From assembly GCA_050181915.1 (NCBI GenBank), contig JBFXCS010000001.1:62001-126000 (forward strand): a stretch of 64,000 nt of DNA, given 5' to 3'. Positions 49,549 to 57,039 of the stretch are shown here, one piece after another. The stretch's first letter is position 1. Each line of letters starts with the position of its first letter. Origin of the DNA: JBFXCS01 sp050181915 (GTDB lineage: Bacteria > Actinomycetota > Thermoleophilia > Miltoncostaeales > Miltoncostaeaceae). A program made the position numbers and the translations under genes. Below the pieces are notes generated by a model. It saw only the letters and a list, made by a program, of their open reading frames with translations. It did not search any database and was not told the origin of the DNA.

Positions 49549-49779
49549 ATGACGCCGACGCTCTCTCCCGCAAGGACATCGACGAGCTCCGTCACGAGCA
49601 AGGCACACCACCAGGGACAGGCCGCGACGGAGGTTGTCGTCGGCATCGAACTGGCCTCGAACATCGTGGAAGACCCTCTGAGGGAGATCTTCGTCGAAGA
49701 TCCCATCGACGACGGCAAGCAGGCAGCTGCGCTGCTGAGGTTCCCGCTCGTCGAGGAGTTCGACGAGTTCGACGAGTGA
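49549..49779 (+). CDS. Small acidic protein
   Basis: 76 residues; the C-terminal half is strongly acidic (ASNIVEDPLREIFVEDPIDDGKQAAALLRF, then EEFDEFDE). GAGGAGG lies nine nt upstream of the ATG, one of the best ribosome sites in this region. It could be an antitoxin-like or inhibitor protein, but nothing shows this directly. The next gene starts 17 nt later. Confidence 0.55.
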   Translation: MTPTLSPARTSTSSVTSKAHHQGQAATEVVVGIELASNIVEDPLREIFVEDPIDDGKQAAALLRFPLVEEFDEFDE

Positions 49780-49795
49780 CCCTGCGCTGACGGCG

Positions 49796-50278
49796 ATGTC
49801 CGTCTATGTCGCTACGCGGCCCGAGATGCTCAGTCAAGGGGACATCCTCGAGAACGTCCCCTTTCTCCGACGTCGTGGCCGCGACCTCGGTGAAGTCGAA
49901 ATCTGGCCGATGCTCGGGATCGTTACGGCACACAGCTGTGAGATCGACAAGTACGACCGTGCACTGGAGAGGGGCCACAGCGCGGTCGCCCTGTGGCCCG
50001 TCAGTGTGGCTCCCGTGATGGACATCGAGATGATGCCCACAGGCCAGCCAGCAGACGCCCGCCGCGGAAAGATCAAGCGGTACGCCCATCTGCCGTCCGA
50101 AGATGGGAACCCAGAGATGGTGGTCGACTTCTACTTCGACCAGCCAGTTCCGATACAGATTCTTCGTGCTCTGAAAAAACGCGCCCACCTGAGCGACCAA
50201 TGGGTGACGCGGCTTCAGAGCAGGATGGTGATCTTCCGCACGCGCCGAGACTTGGACGCCGAGGTCCCCCCTTCATGA
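49796..50278 (+). CDS. Hypothetical protein of the accessory region
   Basis: 160 residues. MSVYVATRPEMLSQGDILENVPFLRR, then VTAHSCEIDKYDR with a His-x-Cys pair, resembles unassigned proteins that open with 'SQGDI...VP' and carry an 'SHDCDIDK' motif. Function unknown. Its stop overlaps the following start as ATGA, so the two form a pair. Lower GC bias than host genes. Confidence 0.7.
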   Translation: MSVYVATRPEMLSQGDILENVPFLRRRGRDLGEVEIWPMLGIVTAHSCEIDKYDRALERGHSAVALWPVSVAPVMDIEMMPTGQPADARRGKIKRYAHLPSEDGNPEMVVDFYFDQPVPIQILRALKKRAHLSDQWVTRLQSRMVIFRTRRDLDAEVPPS

Positions 50279-50721
50279 AGCTAGACACCTTCATCCTCGC
50301 GGACGCAGCCGACATCGGGCCATCCGGCAAGATCTCGATGCTCGGCGCTGGCATCACACGCCTCAACGTCGAGAAGGTTCCGACGGTACTCCCGGTGCTC
50401 GCGGTCGTCGCCCGACTCCGCGCGGACAGCGTCGAGGACCTCCAAGACCAGCACCACGTCCGGCTGACTATTACGGACCCTTCCGGCGACGAGGTCCTGA
50501 ACTTCCCCAGCCAGCTTAGGGCGCCGGCGTCAGGGCCGGCGCCTCCAGAGGGCGAGGAACTGTACGCGAGCATGATCGCGGGATTCAGTCCCATCCGGCT
50601 AGGGAAAGAAGGCGTCCACCTTGTGGAGTTCTTCCTCGATGACGAACTCGTCCGGCGACTTACTCTCCCCGTGGTTGTGGGGCCCTCAGACCGGAGCACC
50701 TCAGGCGACGACGCTGAGTGA
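50275..50721 (+). CDS. DUF6941-like protein
   Basis: 148 residues. MKLDTFILADAADIGPSGKISMLGAGITRLNVEKVPTVLPVLAVVARLR is the pattern of DUF6941 proteins, a beta-rich family of unknown function; the end (LVEFFLDDELVRRLTLPVVV) forms the last strands. Start ATG 50275 is fixed by the ATGA overlap with the gene before it. Confidence 0.75.
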   Translation: MKLDTFILADAADIGPSGKISMLGAGITRLNVEKVPTVLPVLAVVARLRADSVEDLQDQHHVRLTITDPSGDEVLNFPSQLRAPASGPAPPEGEELYASMIAGFSPIRLGKEGVHLVEFFLDDELVRRLTLPVVVGPSDRSTSGDDAE

Positions 50722-50890
50722 CGTCCATACCTCGCTGCAGTCGAATCGGCCGCTCAACTTCGGGTTCGATGAACGCTCCACGGAGAAGTGTCGACGGCTG
50801 CTCTGTCTCAATCTTTTCTGGTCTCGCGGTCGATGAAACCTGCGCGGTCGACTAGCGGATTCACGCGACATGTAGGTATAGCGTCGCGCC

Positions 50891-51829
50891 ATGGCACGCG
50901 AGATCATGGTTCTGGGGGCGCTTCCTAGAAGCACGACGTGGGCGCTCACGCCGGAGGTGGCCGCGAAGCACTGTGTGCTGCGCGGCCACCTACGCTTGGT
51001 TGCCGATCATGGGTCGGAACAACGATCAGCTCGTCCTGCTCGATGCGTTCGCAGGTCCGGGCCGCTACGACGACGACCAGCCGGGTCCGGCGCTCATCAT
51101 GCTCAGCGCCCTCACCGGCCAGCAGAAGGACGGCATCCTCGCATAGGTCATGTTCCTCGTCATATTGAGGGTGATCAGTTGCGCTGCGAACAGCTCTGCG
51201 ACGAGATCGCGGGCCTCGACCTCGATCAGCATGAGCGGATCCGGGTCGAGGTCCGTCACGGGAGCTACCAGGAGGAGGTCGGTCCCTTCCTCGACGACCT
51301 CGACGGTCGCGGCCGGCGACTCGCTCCCACCTTTGCATTCATCGACCCCTTTGGCTACGACGCGAACCCTCTCGCGATAGGTGGCCGGATTCTCGCCTTC
51401 GAGAAGTGTGAGATCCTCTTCTACGTTCCGCTCCCATTCATTGCCCGCTTCATCAACTCCGACTCGGTGCTGGCCACGGCTCTCCCAACCCCTTCGGCGA
51501 CAATCGGTGGTAAAGGGCGCAGGGTCGCTCCAAGCTCGAGACAGAGCAAACACTCAACGAACTCGTGGTCGAACCTCTCCGCGAGGCCAGCCTCTACGTC
51601 TGCTCGTTCGAGATCATTGGTTCCGGTCTGAACAAACGGTGCCACTCTCTTCATTGCGACCAGCAGCAAGCGGGGCCTCGATCGGATGAAGGAGTCCATG
51701 TGGAAGCTCGACCCGGCAGAGGGCTTCGAGATTCCGGGCCCATGCGGTCGTGGTCATGCGCGGCTCCTGGTGGCGCGAGCACGGTGCTCGGGACGGACGT
51801 GGGCGAGAACCCTCATGACGGCGGGGTAG
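50891..51829 (+). pseudogene. tcmP: Three-Cys-motif partner protein TcmP, frameshifted
   Basis: Pieces in three frames add up to a TcmP-like protein: TWALTPEVAAKHCVLRGHL (from ATG 50891), then LVLLDAFAGPGRYDDDQPG, then RHIEGDQLRCEQL ... PTFAFIDPFGYDANPL with CEILFYVPLPFIARFINSD, and finally LETEQTLNELVVEPLREASLYV ... GLDRMKESMWKLDPAEGFEIPGP ending at TAG 51829. At least three frameshifts and one internal stop break it. TcmP usually partners a phage-type three-Cys protein, which is absent here. TATAGC eight nt before the ATG looks like an intact promoter. Confidence 0.8.
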
Positions 51830-51837
51830 TCGTGGGG

Positions 51838-51843
51838 TAGCGT
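51838..51843 (+). promoter_or_regulatory. -10 hexamer TAGCGT of a leaderless promoter
   Basis: TAGCGT, six nt, GTG 51850. Confidence 0.5.
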
Positions 51844-51849
51844 CGCGGC

Positions 51850-52347
51850 GTGGACGACAATGTGGTTACGGGACTCTTCGCGCTCGGCGGCGCGATCATC
51901 GGTGGCGGGGCGTCGCTCGCCGCTGGCGTTGTTGAGCTGCGGCTGCGCCGACGCTCACAGAAGCGAGTCGCCGTGAGGCTTCTGGAGGACGAGCTAGTCC
52001 GCATCGTCAACGCTGTCGACTTCACCCGCCGGCACGGATGGTGGTGGCAGGCAGACCGCCTAGAGCGCCCGGTGATGACCGAGTACCGGGCCGTTCTTGC
52101 GGATGTGCTCTCCGCGGACGCGTGGGGCTGGCTGATGACAGTGGAATCCGAGACGGCCTCCCTCGTGGCTCAGCGTGCCAGCTCCCTCAGGCGACGCGAG
52201 GCGCGGGGAGATCGGCTAACACGCCGCCTCGACGACGACGAGAGGGACGAGCTCGACACCGCTTTCGATCTGCTCCGAATGGCTATGGAGGGCATGGGCT
52301 TCAAGCAGCCGACGGGCTCTGAGTTAGTGCTCGAAGATGACGACTAA
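51850..52347 (+). CDS. Membrane-anchored hypothetical protein
   Basis: 165 residues. One N-terminal membrane helix (VVTGLFALGGAIIGGGASLAAGVVEL) followed by a basic, then helical cytoplasmic part (RLRRRSQKRVAVRLLEDELVRIVNAVDF ... LDDDERDELDTAFDLLRMAMEGMGF). The layout is common among small unassigned proteins of islands. Leaderless start GTG 51850. No function known. Confidence 0.7.
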   Translation: MDDNVVTGLFALGGAIIGGGASLAAGVVELRLRRRSQKRVAVRLLEDELVRIVNAVDFTRRHGWWWQADRLERPVMTEYRAVLADVLSADAWGWLMTVESETASLVAQRASSLRRREARGDRLTRRLDDDERDELDTAFDLLRMAMEGMGFKQPTGSELVLEDDD

Positions 52348-52911
52348 GCGCCTGGCGGAGACCCCGTCCGAGCCTGCTCGCTGAGCAGCTCGGCGACGTC
52401 GTCCAAAGCGGCAGCGAGTGCCTGTCCGAGGCGCTGCGCATCCTGCTCCGCCACCCTCACGCGACGCTTCTCCACGCCGGCGTAGAGGCAGAGCTTCGAG
52501 AACCGGCCGAGGCGTCGTGTTCCTCCCGTTCATCGCGACGAGGACGTGGGGGCGGCCGTCACCGAGGTGATCCGGTCCCGCGATTCCCCACCATCGGCCG
52601 CGATGGGCTCGAGCTGGGCGACGGCTGGCGCAACACCTCGACGTTCGCGGCGGCCTCCCTGACCAGCAGCGCGTCCAGCGGGTCCATGTCCAGGCTCCCA
52701 CCGAGCCGCGCGGCCTCCGCCAAGGTCGTCCCGGGCGTGCCGGCGCGCCGTGGCGGCCTGGACCTGCGGCGCCCGGTCGCCATGCGCGACCGCACCCCCG
52801 GCGCCGTGCACCGCGAAACGCGCGGCACTGCTCCCCGGTGCGGCTGCTCCGCGCCGAGCAGCGGACGGCGGGGCGACGGGTGTCGCGGGGTCGTGCGGGC
52901 TGAGGGGTCAT
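52344..52911 (-). pseudogene. Frameshifted 'HGG'-type mobile-element protein
   Basis: Fragments in three minus-strand frames fit one small protein: RCSARSSRTGEQCRAF (Cys-rich start), GDRAPQVQAATARR, TLAEAARLGGSLDMDPLDALLVREAAANVEVLR, then LCLYAGVEKRRVRVAEQDAQRLGQALAAALDDVAELLSEQ ending at 52344. This order (CxxRSxRTGxxC, APQV, DPLxALL, AGVExRRVRxAEQ) matches small proteins common in actinobacterial phages and islands. At least three frameshifts; not functional as it stands. Confidence 0.55.
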
Positions 52912-53535
52912 CCGCTGTTGCGGGGTCGCGGGGCCAGTCGCCCGGTGTGTCGGGGCCGGGGTCGGTGGTGGGGATGCCGACGGCGTAGCGGGGGTGATCC
53001 GCGGCCTTCGCCGAGTGCGCGGCCGTGTTAGGTCGGTGTTTCCGTCGGGGTGGATGACGATGAAGAGGATGGTGTCGTCGGCTTCGTCGGGGTGGGGTTC
53101 GACGCGGAGGAAGCGCAGTTGCCCTTCGCGGCGGCGGTCGAGTGCGGCGCCGTGGTCGGGGAGGCGCTGCCGGATAGCGCGGATTTGGTCTTTGATCCAT
53201 GCTCGGTCGGCGGGGCCGACCGTACAGGTCTCGCGGCACTGGTCGCGATCGAGCTTGCTCTTGACGGCGTCGACGGCGCCCTCGATCTCTCAGCCGCCTG
53301 CTTGAGCTTGCCCTTGGACTGGTCGTCCCCGGCCCTCGGCGCGCAGCTGATCGTCGTCGGTCAGCGCGCCTGCGGCCTCTTCACCTTCCCTTGATCTCGT
53401 CCGCCCTGCCGTTGCTCATGTCCGGTTCCCTTGCTCGATGTGATGGGGGCGGCGCCTCTCCTTCCCGTGCGTCCGGGCCGTCGGTCGGCACCAGGACTAT
53501 TCCGTGCCCGGCGGCGATCGGACCGGTCGGCCGGC
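52912..53535. other. No intact gene; remnant-like open stretches
   Basis: A minus-strand stretch at about 53030-53290 reads AVDAVKSKLDRDQCRETC ... WIKDQIRAIRQRLPDHGAALDRRREGQLRFLRVEPHPDEADDTILFIVIHPDG in pieces, which looks protein-like but has no start and is broken upstream by a stop. It may be a further relic of the island. Plus-strand ORFs here look like its shadow. Confidence 0.35.
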
Positions 53536-53559
53536 TTGACATATTCCGATAAAGGAATA
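53536..53559 (+). promoter_or_regulatory. Promoter/operator of the arsR-type gene
   Basis: TTGACA at 53536-53541 overlaps the palindrome TATTCC-gataaa-GGAATA (53542-53559), 11 nt before the ATG. Overlap of -35 and dyad is typical of ArsR-type self-repression. Confidence 0.55.
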
Positions 53560-53569
53560 CCTTCTCCTC

Positions 53570-53911
53570 ATGGCACGGACAGCGACCACCGCCGACGCCT
53601 TCAACGCCATCGCGGAGCCCGACCGTCGTCGCGTCATCGACGCGATTGGAGACGGGGAGGTGACAGTCAACGAGCTGGCCGCCCGGCTCGGGATGCGCCA
53701 GCCGCAGGTGTCGAAGCACCTCGGCGTGCTGCGCGCGGTGGGCCTGGTGGACGTGCGCGCGCAGGGGCGTCATCGCTGGTACCGCGTCAACGGGCCCGCG
53801 CTGAAGCCCGTCCACGACTGGGTGCGCGCGTTCGAGCACACCTGGAACAGCCGTCTCGACCGTCTCGACGACCTGCTCGCCGAGATGCAATCGAAGGAGG
53901 AGAGGACATGA
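53570..53911 (+). CDS. ArsR-family HTH regulator
   Basis: 113 residues. FNAIAEPDRRRVIDAIGDGEVTVNELAARLGMRQPQVSKHLGVLRAVGLVDVRAQGRHRWYRVNG is a complete ArsR winged helix; it has no Cys metal site, as usual for members paired with SRPBCC proteins. Stop overlaps the next gene (ATGA). A palindrome upstream suggests autoregulation. Confidence 0.93.
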   Translation: MARTATTADAFNAIAEPDRRRVIDAIGDGEVTVNELAARLGMRQPQVSKHLGVLRAVGLVDVRAQGRHRWYRVNGPALKPVHDWVRAFEHTWNSRLDRLDDLLAEMQSKEERT

Positions 53912-54399
53912 GCCCGAACCGACACGGCTCCGCCGTGGTCACCACCCCGTCCGACACGGAGATCCTGGTCACGCGCGTCTTCGACGCGCCCGCCGAGCTG
54001 ATCTTCGCGGCGTACACCACTCCGGAGCTGGTGAAGCGGTGGTGGGGCTTCGAGGACCACGAGTGGCTCGTCTGCGAGTCGGATCCGGTCGTCGGCGGCA
54101 GGTGGCGCTTCGTCACCCGCGAGGCCGGCGGCATGGAGGTCGCCTTCAACGGCGAGTACCTGGAGGTCGAGCCCCCGTATCGGCTGGTCGCCACCGAGGT
54201 CTACGAGCCGTTCCCCGACGCCGGTGCGGTCAACACGCTGACCCTGGAGGAGAAGGACGGCGCCTCCACCCTGACGCTCCTCACCCGCTACCAGCAGAAG
54301 GAGCACCGGGACATGGTCATCGCCTCCGGCATGGAGGTCGGCCTGCAGGTCTCGTTCGACCGGATGGAGGACCTGGTCGTCGCGCAGGCGGCCGCCTGA
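53908..54399 (+). CDS. SRPBCC (AHSA1-like) protein
   Basis: 163 residues. ILVTRVFDAPAELIFAAYTTPELVKRWWG, GGRWRFVTREAGGMEVAFNGEYLEVEPPYRLVATEVYE and TLTLLTRYQQKEHRD match the AHSA1/START-like family, which binds hydrophobic ligands in a deep pocket. Pairing with an upstream ArsR gene through an ATGA overlap is a standard arrangement. Ligand unknown. Confidence 0.92.
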   Translation: MSPNRHGSAVVTTPSDTEILVTRVFDAPAELIFAAYTTPELVKRWWGFEDHEWLVCESDPVVGGRWRFVTREAGGMEVAFNGEYLEVEPPYRLVATEVYEPFPDAGAVNTLTLEEKDGASTLTLLTRYQQKEHRDMVIASGMEVGLQVSFDRMEDLVVAQAAA

Positions 54400-54460
54400 C
54401 CGGCCGGGCCGGGCCGGGCCGCGGCGCGCTCGCCGGCCGGGGCGCGTCGCGGCCGGCGCC

Positions 54461-55696
54461 TCACGCCTCGGCGCTCCGCTCGTGGCCCTCGCCCGGCATC
54501 AGCCACGCGGCGAGGCCCGGGTCGCGGCCGGCGAGCGACGCCCGCGTCACGGCGGTCGGCCCGAACCGCTCGCGCACCTCGTCGAGGGCGGCGTCGAGGG
54601 CGGCGCGGCCCGGGTCGAGCAGCGGCAGCGCGAGCTGCTCGCCGCCGGGGTCGGCGAGGTTGCTCACCGCGAGCCCCACGAGCGTGATGCCGCGGCGCGC
54701 GATGGTGGCGCGCTCGGCCTCGATCAGCCCGCGCAGCGCCATCAGGATCGGCCCGGTGGCCGACGTCGCCTGCGGCAGCGTGCGGCCGCGGGTGGCCCGC
54801 GAGTAGTCGCCGAAGCGCAGCCGGAGGGTCACGGTGCGGCCCGCCCGTCCCGCGGCGCGCATGCGCCGCGCCACCCGGTCGGCGAGGCCGGCGGCGATCG
54901 CGTCGACCTCGGCCGCCGACGCGCCGCCGCGGCCGAGCGCCGACTGCGCGCCGAAGGTGCGCCGCCGCCGCCGCGCGACGATGGCGCGCGGGTCGCGATT
55001 GTTGGCGACCGCGTGCAGGTGCCGGCCGGCGTGGCCGCCGAGCAGGGCGACCAGCCGCCCCTCCTCCAGGGCCGCGACGTCGCCGACGGTGGCGAGGCCG
55101 TGCGCGCGCAGCCGTCCGGAGGTGACCCGGCCGACGCCCCACAGGCGCTCGACGGGCAGGGGATGGAGGAAGGCGAGCTCCTCGCCGGGGCGCACCACCA
55201 GCAGGCCGTCGGGCTTGGCGGCGGCGCTCGCCACCTTCGCCAGGTGCTTGGTGGTGGCGACGCCGACCGTGATGGGCAGGCCGACCCGGTCGCGCACCTC
55301 GCGGCGCAGCCCGGCGGCGATTGCGGCCGGCGTCCCGGCGATGCGCTCCATGCCGCGGACATCGAGGAAGGCCTCGTCGATCGACAGCCCCTCCACCAGG
55401 GGCGCGGTGCGCGCGAAGATCTCGAACACGGCGCGGCTGGCCTCCACGTAGGCCGGCCAGCGGGGCTCGACCACCACGGCGTCCGGACACAGCCGGCGGG
55501 CGCGACCGCCACCCATGGCGCTGTGGACTCCGCGGGCGCGCGCCTCGTAGCTGGCGGCGACCACCACGCCGCCGCCCACGATCACCGGCCGGCCGCGCAG
55601 CGCCGGGTCGTCGCGCTGCTCCACCGACGCGTAGAAGGCGTCGAGGTCGGCGTGCAGGATCGTGGCCGCCGCTGGCACGAACACATGTTCGTACAT
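54461..55696 (-). CDS. dinB: DNA polymerase IV (Y family)
   Basis: 411 residues. ILHADLDAFYASVEQRDDPALRGRPVIVGG, the catalytic SIDEAFLDV, GVATTKHLAKVASAAAKPDGLLVV, LWGVGRVTSGRLRAHGL (HhH) and a little-finger domain. It copies damaged templates with low fidelity. An SOS box overlaps the first codons counted from ATG 55696; GTG 55684 or GTG 55678 could be the true start. It ends in a region without a clear beta-clamp motif (QLALPLLDP may serve). Confidence 0.94.
   Translation of the reverse strand: MYEHVFVPAAATILHADLDAFYASVEQRDDPALRGRPVIVGGGVVVAASYEARARGVHSAMGGGRARRLCPDAVVVEPRWPAYVEASRAVFEIFARTAPLVEGLSIDEAFLDVRGMERIAGTPAAIAAGLRREVRDRVGLPITVGVATTKHLAKVASAAAKPDGLLVVRPGEELAFLHPLPVERLWGVGRVTSGRLRAHGLATVGDVAALEEGRLVALLGGHAGRHLHAVANNRDPRAIVARRRRRTFGAQSALGRGGASAAEVDAIAAGLADRVARRMRAAGRAGRTVTLRLRFGDYSRATRGRTLPQATSATGPILMALRGLIEAERATIARRGITLVGLAVSNLADPGGEQLALPLLDPGRAALDAALDEVRERFGPTAVTRASLAGRDPGLAAWLMPGEGHERSAEA
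55678..55691. promoter_or_regulatory. SOS box (LexA site) CGAACATGTGTTCG
   Basis: On the minus strand CGAAC-ATGT-GTTCG, a perfect match to the actinobacterial LexA site GAAC-N4-GTTC with flanking C/G. It lies over codons 2-7 of dinB if ATG 55696 is used. Confidence 0.75.
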
Positions 55697-55726
55697 GACG
55701 TCGCCGGGCGCCAGAGGCCCGGCCGG

Positions 55727-56041
55727 TCAGCGCGGGCCGGTGGCGCTGATGCGCGTGCGCGAGATGGGCGTCCGCGCGAAGGCGACGTAGTCCACGTGCA
55801 CCCGCCGCGCGCGGCGCAGCGCGTCGAGGCGGCAGCGGATGGCGGCGGGCCGGCGCTCGCAGGTGAAGCGCCCCAGGCCGCGCAGGGCGGCCGGCGGCGC
55901 GGGCGGCGCCGAGCGGGACGACGTGAGCGCGCCGACGGCGCTGCCGTCCGCCTCGACCCGCAGGCTGGAGGCGAAGGGCTCGTCGCCGGTCGCGGCCGGC
56001 ATCAGGGCGAGCGCCGCCGAGACGATGGCGACGGCGCTCAT
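55727..56041 (-). CDS. Small secreted hypothetical protein
   Basis: 104 residues with an N-terminal signal peptide (VAIVSAALALMPAATGDEP). The mature part has two Cys (FTCERRPAAIRCRLD) that may pair and strands ending VHVDYVAFARTPISRTRI. No family is recognised. It lies 30 nt upstream of dinB on the same strand. Confidence 0.5.
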   Translation of the reverse strand: MSAVAIVSAALALMPAATGDEPFASSLRVEADGSAVGALTSSRSAPPAPPAALRGLGRFTCERRPAAIRCRLDALRRARRVHVDYVAFARTPISRTRISATGPR

Positions 56042-56469
56042 CGGGGCGACCCGGGTGACGTGCGATCTTCGTGCGGCATGGCGGCCCTCCCCGTGTGTGA
56101 GCTTCCGTCACGGGTAGGGTCGCGCGCCGCCGTCACGGGAGACACACGATGCGCTTACGGAAGCGGAGGCCTCCGCATGGTCGCGCCGGTCGCGGTCAGG
56201 CGAATCGGCGGGCGGGACGGTGCGGTCGAACTCGCCGGAGACCATGAGCAGCGGCCCGCGGCCGGGGTTGAAACCGGGACACCACCGTCGACGATATGAC
56301 GAGTCCCGCCGTGAGCGCACCCCGGTGCCGGCGCCGCCTCGGAGCGGCCGGGACGGCGTGAGATCGGGCACCGTTGCGGGCGCCCTCGACCCTTGCGGGG
56401 GGCGGTGCCCCCTCGGACAGCGGTCGACCTGGCCGGACGGCACAGTGGCGGGCGGCTACCATTACGCCG
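56042..56469. other. 428-nt interval without a supported gene
   Basis: Contains the perfect palindrome GCGGAGGCCTCCGC (56163-56176) and a CGTGTGTG/CACACG pair at about 56090-56148, otherwise nothing I can assign. ORFs here are in all six frames and lack start signals. It probably holds the promoters of the two divergent neighbours. Confidence 0.4.
56457..56462 (+). promoter_or_regulatory. -10 hexamer TACCAT of a leaderless promoter
   Basis: TACCAT, seven nt, GTG 56470. Confidence 0.5.
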
Positions 56470-56919
56470 GTGAGGCGCGGCAGAGACCCCATCAGTCTGT
56501 CGACGGCGTCGGCGGCGGAGCTCTCGTGGATCAGCGGTATCGGCCCCGGTCTGGCGGAGCGCATCGTGCGCTGGCGCAGCGCCCACGGCGGGTTCCGCTC
56601 GGTCGATGACCTCGGGCGCGTGCCGGGCATCGGCCCCGCCAAGCTCGAGCGGATCCGCCCCTACGTGACCGTCCCGGGCGGCGCGGCGACCGCGCCGCGG
56701 CCGACGCTGGAGGCCTACACGATCCGGCTGGACGACGGCCACGTGGCCGTGGAGGGCGCGCACAACGGCAACGGCAATGGCAACGGTAGCGGCGAGAGCA
56801 CCCGCCTCGTCCGCCCCGCGCCGGACGAGCCGATGCCCTGGTTCGTCAGCTGGGGCCTCGCCGGCGGCGCGCTCCTCCTGCAGCTGATCACGCTGATCTT
56901 CCTGCTCAGGGCGTTTTAA
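56470..56919 (+). CDS. Helix-hairpin-helix protein with C-terminal membrane anchor
   Basis: 149 residues. Residues about 9-60 are a ComEA-like double HhH domain (ISLSTASAAELSWISGIGPGLAERIVRWRSAHGGFRSVDDLGRVPGIGPAKLERIRPYV) that binds DNA without sequence preference. After a linker with four NG repeats comes a single C-terminal helix (WGLAGGALLLQLITLIFLLRAF). ComEA normally has the anchor at the N-terminus and the HhH outside; here the order predicts a cytoplasmic HhH. GTG 56470 chosen from the TACCAT hexamer. Confidence 0.8.
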   Translation: MRRGRDPISLSTASAAELSWISGIGPGLAERIVRWRSAHGGFRSVDDLGRVPGIGPAKLERIRPYVTVPGGAATAPRPTLEAYTIRLDDGHVAVEGAHNGNGNGNGSGESTRLVRPAPDEPMPWFVSWGLAGGALLLQLITLIFLLRAF

Positions 56920-56939
56920 GGCCCCGTTCCGGAGGGGCC
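56920..56939 (+). terminator. Hairpin GGCCCC / GGGGCC after the HhH gene
   Basis: 6-bp stem with 8-nt loop immediately after the stop; a second hairpin (GCGACCTC/GAGGTCGT) follows at 56942-56965. Confidence 0.45.
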
Positions 56940-57026
56940 CGCGCGACCTCCGCCGCGAGGTCGTGCATACAGATTTCTTTCAGGACCCCCACGATTCACA
57001 TGGTTGTGGTCCGCGGTGACATGGCA

Positions 57027-57032
57027 TACGGT
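57027..57032 (+). promoter_or_regulatory. -10 hexamer TACGGT of a leaderless promoter
   Basis: TACGGT, seven nt, GTG 57040. Confidence 0.5.
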
Positions 57033-57039
57033 GCCCGCC

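Noticed and set aside
56155..56763. Minus-strand ORFs opposite the HhH gene
   Set aside because: They overlap the clear HhH coding frame and have Arg-rich, motif-free translations.
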